NCBI GenBank assembly: GCA_944989445.1
Contig: CALYLW010000727.1
Location: 124,001 to 188,000, forward strand
Source: Ampullaceana balthica
Taxonomy: Eukaryota > Mollusca > Gastropoda > Lymnaeidae
Length of the DNA stretch: 64,000 bases
Direction: 5' to 3'
Positions 23,700 through 35,200 of the stretch are shown piece after piece (within the stretch, counting starts at the first letter, position 1; each line of letters starts with the position of its first letter). Made by a program: the position numbers and the translations under genes. Under the pieces are notes generated by a model, which saw only the letters and a list, made by a program, of their open reading frames with translations, did not search any database and was not told the origin of the DNA.

Positions 23700-24270
23700 C
23701 TTATAATAATAATAAATAATAATAACAGTAGCTATAATCAATATACATAATTCCCGTTGTCTGTATGTATGTATGTATGTATGGAATAATTATGTTAGGT
23801 GGCGCTGCGATCGACTTTGTTTTATAGTGCTGCACCACTCTTGATGGGGGTTTTTCGGGCTTACCCATTAAATCCCTTTTCGCCTTTATTATAAAAGTTT
23901 GAGCTTATATCTTTAATACAAGGCGTGCTTCGGAAGGCGCGCAAAAAGGTGTGCACAATAATTATTAAATTAAAGACGCGATGTAAATTTTTTAAAAGTA
24001 TGACGTCATTGTTTTAGCTTATATTTTAATTTTTGAAAAGGGGACGATGTAAAAATAGGATTTGAGGATTTATAATTATGTATACTTTGTGTACATTTAA
24101 GGAAGTTTAATATTTCGTATTTATCAAACAAGGATAAGTTACTTATGTTATCGATTCTCGATGTCTGTATGGATGTAGTGCTGTTAGGTGGAGCTGCGAT
24201 CGATTTTGTTTTATAGTGCTGTTTGAAACAAAAAATATTCCGTAATTTTTGGCGGGTTATCTCTAGTAAT
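23700..24270 (+). mobile_element. Helitron-like fragment related to the 38-kb copies
   Basis: Shares 'tatgacgtcattgtttta', 'actttgtgtacattta', 'tttaatatttcgtatttat' and 'acaaggataagttactt' with 36960-37125, 38400-38764 and 52800-53138. It contains (GTAT)n at about 23762-23782 and an internal near-duplicate of 'gctgcgatcgactttgtttt'. No CTAG end was found here. Confidence 0.6.
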
Positions 24271-25479
24271 AATATAATGATAATAACAATAATTATATTA
24301 AACAAGCAACAACAACAAAAATCAAAAGACGTAAAAAATTATAAAATAAAATTTTAAAATAGTAACGAGATCTCGGCTTACCGTCTTGTAAGTATTGCAT
24401 CAACGACCTACATAAAAACCCGCCCTTGTCAATTTTCTCAATCCCATCAATTATCCATACAAGCAGACACTTGCGCCCGCTGGGCCGCCCCCCTCCATCC
24501 AACACCCACACCAGAAACAGCCGTGCCGTTTTCCAATTACCCTGAGTAAATGCAAATCTAAGGGGCTTCAATGTAGCCGATATTGATCAGGTGACGGCGC
24601 TAGGCCATTCTCTTCATCTTGTCAGAACCGGGCAGACGAACAGAGTCGGCCTTGACATTTGCCACCACCCCACCCCCACCCCCTCACAGCCCTCCGCACT
24701 GAGTGATTTAAAAAAAATAAAACAACAGCAACACTACAAGTGTCGCGACTCAACATAGTAGTAAATCATCAAAAAAAAATTTTAAAAAATTGACGTCCAG
24801 TGGTGTATTCGAGGAGCGGGCCAAACTCGACGAGTGCCCCTCACCCTACCATTCAAAGCCCCATCAACGTCGTCTACGTGGGATAACAAGTTATGGCGGT
24901 GCACGGCGGGGGAGGGGGACGGGGGCTAACGAAATGTTTAAACATAACTAGGAGCAGTGTTTGAAACAACTTTGTGGACCTGGAGCTGAGCTGAGGGGAG
25001 AAGCGCTCCCCCCCTCCCCCGAAAGTGGACTTCCACGGAAGACCTACTCCCCCCACCCCCCCACACACACACACACCCTAAATGTTGACGACTCCTTCTG
25101 AAGGTTGGGACGTCCCAAGGGGAACACGAAGGAGCCAAAGTTCCTGCGGGCTCATGGGCGGCGCTCGATATGGTGGCACATGATGGCTGCATGCTTTCTA
25201 TGTCTCATAGCATGCGTAAATCTTACACATTATTGGTTAACAGCGGCATATGACGTCACTCTGTGGTCAGCAAGGTCTTTAGGAAAAATTCTCTCCCCCC
25301 CCCCACACACACACACATACACAAACCGCACCCGCCCCAAAATTTAAAAAAAATATTTAAAAATATATTTTTGTGGTTAAGATGTTTGGGTTCACTTGTA
25401 CGTACGTGACGCAAGTACGCAAGCCATTTGATGGAGTTGTGATGTAATTAGTGGAACTTTGAAATACATATGAAACATG
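24271..25479. other. No gene seen
   Basis: AT-rich DNA with C-runs and short CA tracts near 25063 and 25306. 'cagtggtgtattcgagg' at about 24798 may be an isolated hAT MITE end. A potential micro-exon at 24382-24407 was examined and rejected. Confidence 0.4.
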
Positions 25480-25965
25480 CCCAATGTTCCCTCTAAGTTT
25501 CGTTGGTACATGTGCAAAAAAAATTAACTCATGTGCAAAACATCAATTTTTTCTGTGCACACATTTATTTACACCCCACAAACACATATATTATGCCGCA
25601 CCGTTTAAAATGACTGCACTCTTTAGTTAACATCTTTCATTTCAGAAAAAAAGTATGAATATTGTATAAAATTTAAACTAAAGTGGTAGTTTTATTACAT
25701 TTACTTATTGCGCTAATGTCATATTATCTAGATTTCTAGCTCCTTGCACATTTAATTATAGAATTATAGAATCAGTTTAATTAGACAAGCGCCCCCCTCG
25801 CACTTTTTTACATTTAAAAAATAATCATTAGTGAAGTTGCTTGTTGAGATCTGAAGCAAATCTCAGTTCATGGTGGGTTTTCTGAATATCTTGGTGGGCT
25901 ATAAATAAATAAAAACTCCGTGGCGGGCCGCATGGGGCCCACGGGGCCGAAAATAACCAACCCGT
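25480..25965. mobile_element. Possible degenerate hAT-like element
   Basis: Starts near 'aatgttccctctaag' and ends with GC-rich 'gtggcgggccgcatggggcc', both reminiscent of hAT-family ends, with AT-rich interior and no transposase. No target-site duplication recognised. Low confidence. Confidence 0.3.
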
Positions 25966-26402
25966 GACGAAGTTACATTTAGAACGGGAACGAAGCTGAT
26001 TCTAAGAAAGCTTAGCCCTTAAAAAAGCAGTACACAAATAATCTCTACGACAAAAGAGAATAAAGAATTTTAATTATGCGTATATCCCTAATGCAAAAGC
26101 ATTACAACATAAAATAATATGGTACGAATTTAAATTTTCGAAAATTTGATTGAAAGCTCACAACTTCAATTCAGTTTGAAAATTTGTACAAAGCATTTCT
26201 CTTCTATCGTATTATTCTCGTTCTTGTTTTTCTTTCTCTTAATACACTTTCATTTTATTTCGCTCGTTTGTTAATGCGCCCAGAGCATGCAATATAAATA
26301 GACATCAGCAAAATAGGTATTAGTATTCTTGTTATAATTAAATGTACTTGGACTAAAACAAAAGGACAGCTACTTTCCCACACGTTTGTTATCGTCCCAT
26401 AG
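25966..26402. other. No gene seen
   Basis: AT-rich, unassigned. Confidence 0.4.
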
Positions 26403-26405
26403 AAC

Positions 26406-26600
26406 TCAGGCACTAACCGTGCCAAGGAGGATGTGCTGGCACCAGCAGGCACTAACCGTGCCAAGGAGGATGTGCGAGCACCAACAGGCACTAACCGTGC
26501 CAAGGAGGATGTGCGGGCACCAACAGGCACTAACCGTGCCAATGAGGATGTGCGGGCACGAGCAGGCACTAACCGTGCCAAGGAGGATGTGCGGGCATCA
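26406..26600. repeat. Satellite, 39-bp monomer, five copies
   Basis: Unit starts gcactaaccgtgccaaggag and continues 'gatgtgcgggcaccaacag'. It is unrelated to the 39-bp satellite at 22602. Open frames over it are artefacts of the period. Confidence 0.95.
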
Positions 26601-26978
26601 AGAGGGACATCGACCCGATCGATGAGGTCACATTGTTTAAAGATTGCGTTAAGGTGACCAAAGAGTGACTACTAAAAGAGAGCCTTAAATTCGATTAATG
26701 ATTGCTGGAGCAGGAATACGTTTACCATGAATAGTGGTTGAAAAATGGGATTTAAAATATGGTAGAGCTTCCATCATTGGAATCATTTTGCATAAGGTGG
26801 TTCGGGTAATCTTTGACAAATTCAATAAACATTAAAAATGGTAATGGATATAATAATTTTATGTGTTAGCCTTATGAACGAATAATGCTTTAATTGTTCA
26901 GCTTTAGTACTCCTGTTGTTTCAAATATTGTTTTACTCCATACTTCAATAGCCGTGATAAAATATTAGGCCTTTATGT
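26601..26978. other. No gene seen
   Basis: AT-rich, unassigned. Confidence 0.4.
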
Positions 26979-26981
26979 TTA

Positions 26982-27348
26982 GGGGCCGTCCATTTAATGA
27001 CGTCAAGCGATTTTGGCCGATTTTCAACCCCTCCTCCAATATGACGTCAAAACACTTCGTAGGCCCCCCCCCCAAATAAAAGCCTTATTTTATATTTGAA
27101 AATGAGCATGTTTCAAATCACTTTTTGTTGTCATTTAAGTATGTTAGGCTGTACTCTAATATCGTAACACGCGTGAAGCCATTTACGTCATTAAATAAAT
27201 TGTGAACCATCAAATATTTAAGTGGAACTGTCATTTTAAAGTTGCATGTTTTGATGTGACGTCACGGTTCTTAAACACCCCTCCCCATTGTCATACATCG
27301 TGTGACCCCCTCCCCGCTAGGTCCATGACGTCATTTATGGACAACACC
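26982..27348. mobile_element. MITE, PIF/Harbinger-like, 367 bp
   Basis: Left end ggggccgtccatttaatgac; right end in reverse complement ggtgttgtccataaatgacg. It has TTA flanks (26979-26981 and 27349-27351). Same end type as the element at 4641-4850, but more diverged and longer. Confidence 0.7.
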
Positions 27349-27351
27349 TTA

Positions 27352-28125
27352 CTGAATATTTATAACAATTTTAAAAAAAAATTATTATTAATATTTTTAA
27401 AGTTCGTTGTCCACTATTACCTTGTACCCACGTTATTTTAAACTAAGCTCCACCCCCACCCCTCCGCCCACCGTCCCCCATCGAGAAAATTCCGAAGTTG
27501 CCAAGTTGACCCAAATAATTGTAAGAATGAAAACACTATTTTTCGTGACACTGTTACTGTTAGCGTAGCTGTAGCTCCTTCTTCCGCCATTCATGCGTAA
27601 TCCGGGAAAAAAAACATTCTCCTTCCAGCGGGATTAAAGGTTGCCAGTTTGACCCCTATAATTGTCAGAAGGGAAATGTTGTTTTTCCCATAACTTCTGG
27701 AACCGTGGAAGAGGTTTTTCAAAATATGTATATAAACGGGGAGATAGAATAGAAGAGCAAAGGAGAAAATGTTGGAGATCGAAAGAGGTTGCATCTGCAA
27801 ATGCCCGATATTCATGTGTAATTTGTGTGTGATAAATACTGTGAATTTATTCGACAGGCTATATTTCTAAATTAAGAGCGATCTTTATTTACAAAACATT
27901 ATTTCTTGTAATTTTTATTTACGATTTACAAGATTTCAATCAATTTCGTTCAAAGGTATCGTGTGCTTATTTCACTGTACTGTCTTTTACTGTTTTGTCT
28001 TGTGTTGCATGCGTGCCACGTTGGCGAGCCGAATTAATATTGACACAGTTAGAGCAGGATATTAAAATTATATTACCCGCGGTACGTACCAATTAACTTT
28101 GAGAATATCTAAAGCCGGTATGTCC
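27352..28125. other. No gene seen; weak internal duplication
   Basis: Bases about 27490-27550 and 27625-27690 share 'gttgccaagttgaccc'/'gttgccagtttgaccc' and 'ataattgt', a weak direct duplication. Otherwise unassigned. Confidence 0.4.
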
Positions 28126-28280
28126 CATCCTATTGGACACNAACACTTTCCTGTGCACCATCTTATTGGACACTCACACTTTCATGTGCCCCATCCTATT
28201 GGACACTAACACTTTCCTGTGCACCATCCTATTGGACACTAACACTTTCCTGTGCACCATCTTATTGGACACTAAAACTG
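28126..28280. repeat. Satellite, 33-bp monomer, about 4.5 copies
   Basis: Core catcctattggacactaaca plus 'ctttcctgtgcac'. One ambiguous base (N) lies at 28141. Confidence 0.93.
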
Positions 28281-29501
28281 TCCTGAGCCTCAATCATATA
28301 GACACCACAACTACACTAGCCCCCCCCCTCCCCTCCAACCTATTTGATACACTTACAAACCCCATCAAAAATATTACAAGCCATTCCCCCGTTCCCAACC
28401 TTATTATTATAATACACTAAAACGCACTCATCTCCAAATTTGTACTGGAAAGCCGGTGTTATCTTTTCCTGACGGAGCGGTTGTAGAAGTCAGAGATCAC
28501 TGTATATACAATCATGAATATATAGGAAAAACACTTTGAAGTGGGGGGGGGGCTGAGGGGGCAACGCTCGATTAAACTGGCAAGGAGGGGAGGGGCGCGG
28601 ATGACTATGAGAAAGTTAAGGAATCGGAATATTCTAGAAACATGGATTAACGATGGGGATAGTGGCTAAGGGCAGGTAAATGAGAGGGTAAACAATATGT
28701 TGACTTTTATTTTTTACAAGGATTGATAAAATGTAATCCAAGTTACCGTAGTTAATGTGAGCTGGGCGTGCTTGATGATTGTGGGGGAAATGATGTGCAA
28801 CCATTTTTTTAAATCTAAAATACATGTTTAAGTACAAATATTTCTGACAGTGGGAATGCTATAACCCCAGAGATTAAAGGCAACTAATCCAGATATAGGA
28901 ATCAGCTAACCTTAAAGATATCAACACTATAGCATAGCAAATATAAGGATGATATCGACAGAGGCTAACAGCACTAGCAATATTCAGATGCCAAGTGTCT
29001 AAGTCAAGAGACAAGAAAGTCTTGGTTTCTTTGGGGTTGTGAAGTAAGTTAAGTAGGGGAGAAAAAAGGTCGGAGAAAAAAAGTGATTCTTGACATCACG
29101 GGTATCAACCTAAAATATTGCTGATCAACATGAAAGGGAAACTTTGAACAAAATTGAACATTTTGTTTTTGTTTTTGTTAAACAAAGAAAACATTTTTCT
29201 GTACTTGAAAGAATTTATTAACACATGCCACGCAAATCAAATCAAACTTAGAGGTACGGGTTTTTTGTTTGGATGTTTTTAACGGTGTCTAGAAGAGCTT
29301 ATATTGTTTCATTTTTGAACGCGAAATAGCTATTGTGTTAACTTTCATGCGCGAAAAGATGCAATGACCAAATCGAGAAGAACTTCATGCTAAAGATTTG
29401 CTGGAGGCACAATCAAACACTTGCTGAAACGCGGTCTAAATCCATCACTGTAACACAGTTGGGTCATCCATATATATCCATTCACAGCTTAAGGTACTTA
29501 C
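28281..29501 (-). other. Start of neurexin intron 2; no other gene seen
   Basis: On the minus strand the intron begins with GTAAGT at 29501, a strong donor. AT-rich sequence with no recognisable exon. By inference intron 2 continues leftward past base 1, since no LNS2 exon is visible in the window. Confidence 0.7.
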
Positions 29502-29948
29502 GTAGGTCACATCGGTCGCCCTTGTACTCAGTGTTGAGACAGTCGCACAGTATACCGTTGTCCGTCGTGAGGCACCTGCCCCCGTTGAGGCAAGGGTTGC
29601 CCTGCTCGCAGAGGTCAATGTCCTTCGTCAGGATGCCGTAGGATTCCAGGGGCTGGGGCCGCACGGGCTCCGCCCCGCAGGACCGGTAAAACAGATTCCT
29701 GATGGAGCCCCGGAACCTGGGCTCAAAGATCACCGAGGGGAGGGCCAGGGACTTGAACTTTTTGCTCTCGTACTCCACCGGAAGTCCCCCGATGACGAAA
29801 AACGTGTCGTTGCCGGAGGCCGAGCTGTAATACTGATGGAGTCCCTGGGACTTTTTGCTGTGCTCCACGCTGTCGACCTTGAGGAAGGTCAGGTCGCCGT
29901 CCTGCCTCACCTCGACGAAATGCCATTCGTTGTCGTCCAGAGACTGAC
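29502..29948 (-). CDS. Neurexin exon 2: end of LNS1 plus first EGF domain
   Basis: Neurexins are presynaptic adhesion receptors with alternating LNS and EGF domains outside the cell. This 447-bp exon starts after an AG acceptor (29950-29949) preceded by a C-run and ends at a GTAAGT donor. Entry and exit are both phase 1. It encodes 149 residues: the LNS1 second half (SLDDNEWHFVEV, then FFVIGGLPVE, and FRGSIRNLFYRSCG), then an EGF domain with six cysteines (CEQGNPCLNGGRC ... CDC ... GDRCD). The joined reading RAG-QSLDDNEWH matches the neurexin LNS1 core. GC-rich coding sequence stands out from AT-rich surroundings. No stop or frameshift is seen. The paralogue number cannot be told, so no symbol is given. 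Confidence 0.92.
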
Positions 29949-30490
29949 CTGGTTTGGGGGGGGGGTGCAGATGTAAGAAGACGGATGAATTTAGCATAAA
30001 CTAAAACATTGGTGTGTTGGCCAAAAAAAATATAATTAATGTGAGACACACGTTTCAGATGAGATTTGTGAATTAAATCTATTTTATTTATGTTTAAAAA
30101 CATTTCTTTAAAAACAAGCGACAAAATCTAAAACGCCTTGTCATAATATGGCGGAAATCTATTAATAGAAATATCAGGTATACATTTATCTTTTTTGGGG
30201 GAAGAATTTCATAAAAACTTAATAAAAGATACGAGTCAATATGTAAATGTAGGTATATTGAGAAGGATGTATGTTATCAGCTATTTGTTAAGTCTTCGTT
30301 AATTTAAGGCAGCTTATTGGACTTGAACAAGAAAAAAACAGTTTCGTAATTTTACTATGCTAACAGTTTTGAGAGCTTATTGATTCGACTGTATTTATGC
30401 TTCAAAACATTGTTATGCTAAAATGAAATCTAAAAATAGAACATTACTCAATGAGTAATGACGTTTTCCGGTTTTAGAAATGACAAGGGC

Positions 30491-30551
30491 TATAGCCGGT
30501 TCACACGTACAGATTTTGATCAAAATGTGTACGTGTGTGAACCGGCTATTA
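30491..30551. repeat. Short near-perfect palindrome (minimal MITE)
   Basis: Arms tagccggttcacac(gtaca) and its complement meet at 'attttgatcaaaat'. Only a couple of mismatches and a 2-base offset occur over about 60 bp. TA at the borders could be a target duplication. Confidence 0.8.
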
Positions 30552-31194
30552 AGGAAGCTCTTGAATAATTAACCTTGAATTTTAGGAGGAAAAGTCAATA
30601 GTAGTGTGTGAATGAGGGAAAGGTTTACTTTAAGAAGGGACGTGGGGAATGAGTGATGTAAATATTTTAGTTGTTCTCATTTTGTTAAGCTGCTACAGCA
30701 CAAACACTTAATGTTTCATGGATTTCATACAAACGATTCCCTGGTCTAAGCACACGTTTAAGCGTATAATTAAAAACGTTGGCATGGGATATGCTTCTGT
30801 GAATTCATGGTAGAAATCTATTAATATAACATCCGGGTATTCTGTGGGGCCGATTTCTTAAGATATTATTACAATTATATGAAAGTATGTTTTTGTTCGG
30901 GCTCAACAGATCTTTGTTAATTCGACACTAATTTCTATCGTCTCAGTTGACTTGACCGCAACACAAATTTGCTTACAAATTTATTATATCGAAAACACTT
31001 TGCAAATGCATTGTTAATTCTATATTTGTGCTGAAAATCAAAGCCCGTCCAAGGACGTTCCGCCGCCGTTTGGTGGCATGTTGTAACTCCCCTCCAACAG
31101 CCGTCTCGACCGGCATTGCATATGCATCGCGTCAAAAATACTATTCATACTATTATAGTTAAAATAAATAACTCGTAAAAAACAGCTTTTTGCT

Positions 31195-31390
31195 ATAAAT
31201 CCCAACGCGCATAACTGAAAATAAAGTCTTGGAAGAAATACTGCACCAAAAATAACTCGTTTTGAACGTCCGCGTAAATGGCGTAAACGTGTTCAATATG
31301 ATTGGCTGTAGGAGTCATATATGTTTGGGGGAAAAATCGCTATAGATGACAGGACAGAAAGGACAGAAACTTGTCTTTTATTATATAGGA
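31195..31390 (-). mobile_element. Helitron-like 5' end fragment (reverse)
   Basis: On the minus strand it starts TCCTATATAATAAAAGAC at 31390, a Helitron-type TC plus AT-rich 5' end. It matches 60137-60303 closely: 'cccaacgcgcataac', 'aataaagtcttggaagaaat' and 'caatatgattggctgtagg' are shared. It abuts the 3' CTAG of the next element without a gap. Confidence 0.75.
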
Positions 31391-31640
31391 CTAGACTCCC
31401 CGCGGCGTAGCATACGCCGCAGACTTGCTCATGGAGAGTTCTGTTACCCCTTTAATGCACTTTTTTAGGGCGCCTACGGCGCCGACCTTTTTCAAAAGCC
31501 CAACTAACTTGTCCTTGTTTGATCAATACGAAATATTACACTTTCTGAAATGCACACAAAGTATTTTATAATAGGGGTTGTAGGGCGCCTATGGCGCCCC
31601 CTTTGTTTTTTTGATGTTATAATTAACCATCATCAAATCC
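31391..31640 (-). mobile_element. Helitron-like 3' end (reverse)
   Basis: Minus-strand reading ends with hairpin gcggcgta-tgc-tacgccgc and CTAG at 31394-31391, matching the 3' end at 619-648. The interior includes GGCGCC palindromes and 'gacaagttagttgggc', linking it to the copies at 38 kb and 53 kb. Confidence 0.75.
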
Positions 31641-31644
31641 TCTT

Positions 31645-31673
31645 TTTAAATCCCTTATATTAACTTCACCGGC

Positions 31674-31723
<50 letters not shown>

Positions 31724-32191
31724 GTCTGTCTTGGGCTCGGCGGGCGGAAAAACAGAAGTCAAAAATGACCCACTTCCCATGATCCGATCGAACTGAAATT
31801 TGGCACACGGACCCGTCTGACCTAACAATGCATCGTATCAAAATTTCAGATCGATCGAACGTACCGTAATTAAATTAATGCATTTTTAGTTTATCCTTAT
31901 ATGAGGTATGTAATTCAAAATTCACTGTTTGTTATTGTTTTTTTTAAATTCCAGTTCCACGTGAGTTTGAGTTGACGCCGACCGTCGTGTTGACGACGAC
32001 CGTCGTGCCGACACCCCCTCACATCCCACCCCCATTTATTAAAGACAAGGGACATCACTCAGTGTCAGTCTGTAAATGTTTGAAAAATAATCACTACTGT
32101 TAGTTATGTCTCATATATAAGGGATTTATAGTCAAAAACTTTGTTTTTACGGGTTTGTTTTTTAAATCCCTTATATTAACTTCACCGGCCG

Positions 32192-32222
<31 letters not shown>

Positions 32223-35200
32223 TCTCTCTGTCTGTCTGTCTGGGCTCGGCGGGCGGAAAAACAGAAGTCAAAAATGACCCACTTTCCCATGATCCGATCA
32301 AACTGAAATTTGGCACACGGACCCGTCGAACCTAACAATGCATCGTATCAAAATTTCAGATCGATCGAACGTACCGTAATTAAATTAATGCATTTTTAGT
32401 TTATCCTTATATGAGGTATGTAATTCAAAATTCACTGTTTGTTATTGTTTTTTTTAAATTCCAGTTCCACGTGAGTTTGAGTTGACGCCGACCGTCGTGT
32501 TGACGACGACCGTCGTGCCGACACCCCCTCACATCCCACCCCCATTTATTAAAGACAAGGGACATCACTCAGTGTCAGTCTGTAAATGTTTGAAAAATAA
32601 TCAATACTGTTAGTTATGTCTCATATATAAGGGATTTATAGTCAAAAACTTTGTTTTTACGGGTTTGTTTTATTAAATCCCTTATATTAACTTCGCGGCC
32701 GTCTCTCTCTCTCTCTCTCTCTCTCTGTCTTGGGCTCGGCGGGCGGGCGGGCGGAAAAACAGAAGTCAAAAATGACCCACTTCCCATGATCCGATCGAAC
32801 TGAAATTTGGAACACGGACCCGTCTAACCTAACAATGCATTGTATCAAAATTTCAGATCGATCGAACGTACCGTAATTAAATTAGAGCATTTTTAGTTTA
32901 TCCTTATATGAGGTATGTAATTCAAAATTCACTGTTTGTTATTGTTTTTTTTCTGCCCAGTTCCACGTGAGTTTGAGTTGACGCCGACCGTCGTGTTGAC
33001 GCCGACCGTCGTGCCGACACCCCCTCGCATCCCACCCCCATTTATTAAAGACAAGGGACATCACTCGGTGTCAGTCTGTAAATGTTTGAAAATAATCAAT
33101 ACTGTTAGTTATGTCTCATATATAAGGGATTTATAGTCAAAAACTTTGTTTTTACGGGTTTGTTTTATTAAATCCCTTATATTAACTTCGCGGCGTCTCT
33201 CTCTCTCTCTCTCTCTCTGTCTTGGGCTCGGCGGGCGGGCGGGCGGAAAAACAGAAGTCAAAAAATGACCCACTTCCCATGATCCGATCGAACTGAAATT
33301 TGGAACACGGACCCGTCTAACCTAACAATGCATTGTATCAAAATTTCAGATCGATCGAACGTACCGTAATTAAATTAGAGCATTTTTAGTTTATCCTTAT
33401 ATGAGGTATGTAATTCAAAATTCACTGTTTGTTATTGTTTTTTTTCTGCCCAGTTCCACGTGAGTTTGAGTTGACGCCGACCGTCGTGTTGACGCCGACC
33501 GTCGTGCCGACACCCCCTCGCATCCCACCCCCATTTATTAAAGACAAGGGACATCACTCGGTGTCAGTCTGTAAATGTTTGAAAATAATCAATACTGTTA
33601 GTTATGTCTCATATATAAGGGATTTATAGTCAAAAACTTTGTTTTTACGGGTTTGTTTTTTTAAATCCCTTATATTAACTTCGCGGCCGTCTCTCTCTCT
33701 CTCTCTCTCTGTCTCGTCTGGGCTCGGCGGGCGGAAAAAACAGAAGTCAAAAATGACCCACTTCCCATGATCCGATCGAACTGAAATTTGGCACACGGAC
33801 CCGTCTGACCTAACAATGCATCGTATCAAAATTTCAGATCGATCGAACGTACCGTAATTAAATTAATGCATTTTTAGTTTATCCTTATATGAGGTATGTA
33901 ATTTAAATTCACGATTTGTTATTGTTTTTTTGCCACGTGAAAGTTTTGAGCTGACGATTGAGGCGACCCAACGAAGCGACGGGCGCTTTTGTTTACATTT
34001 TACGTGTCACTCTGAGCTCGGTCAAGCGAATCGGTGACCAGACTTTTCCCCTCTCCCCCCCCACCCCTCCCCCCCCACCCACCCCCCTCCCCCCCCCACT
34101 AGGGTTATGATGCAAAGTTGAGTTAAGACAGATTCAGTCTGTAAATGTTTGAAAATAATCAATACTGTTAGTTATGTCTCATATATAAGGGATTTATAGT
34201 CAAAAACTTTGTTTTTACGGGTTTGTTTTATTAAATCCCTTATATTAACTTCACCGCCGTCTCTGTAGTTCTGTCGTCACTCATGGGCGGGCGGAAAAAC
34301 AAAGTCAAAAAATGACCCACTTCCAGTGATCCGATCGAGCTGAAATTTGGCACACGGACCCGTCTCACCTAACAATGCATCGTATCAAAATTTCAGATCG
34401 ATCGAACGTACCGTAATTAAATTAATGCATTTTTAGTTTATCCTTATATGAGGTATGTAATTCAAACTCACGTGTTATTGTTTTTTTTCACGGGATTATT
34501 CAGTCACGCGTTGACGCGACCCATCGAAGTACCGGCGTGCTTTTGTTTACATTTTACGTGTCACGCTGAGCTCGGTCAAGCGATCGGTGACCAGACTCCC
34601 CCCACCCCCCCCCCATGGGTTATGAAGCAAAATTGAGTTAAGACAGATTCAGTCTGTAAATGTTTTTCGCGTTTGAAAATAATCAATACTGTTAGTTATG
34701 TCTCATATATAAGGGATTTATAGTCGAAAACTTTGTTTTTAAATCCCTTATATTAACTTCACAGCCGTCTCTGTCGTTCTGTCGTCATCTCAAGGGTGGG
34801 CGGAAAAACAAAAATAAAAAATGACCCACTTCCCGTGATCCGATCGAGCTGAAATTTGGCACACTGACCCGTCTTACCTAACAATGCATCGTATCAAAAT
34901 TTGTAATTGAAATTCACTGTTTGTCATTGTTTTTTTTCCACGTGAGAGTTTGAGTTGACGCGACCCATCGAAGTACCGGCGTGCTTTTGTTTACATTTTA
35001 CGTGTCACGCTGAGCTCGGTCAAGCGATCGGTGACCAGACTTTTCCCCTCTCCCCCCACCCCCCACCCCCAGGGTTATGAAGCAAAGTTGAGTTAAGACA
35101 TATTCAGTCTGTAAATATTTGTGAATACTTTTAGTTACGTCTCATATATAAGGGATTTATAGTCAAAAACTTTATTTTTACAGGTTTGTTTTATTACATT

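Noticed and set aside
24382..24407. Possible neurexin micro-exon (AG acceptor, GTAAGC donor on the minus strand)
   Set aside because: Read in the phase set by exon 2, the second full codon after the junction is a stop (TGA). No support otherwise.
32936..33629. Two identical 66-codon frames
   Set aside because: They lie at the same place in tandem units 3 and 4, shift frame in other units, and show no domain.
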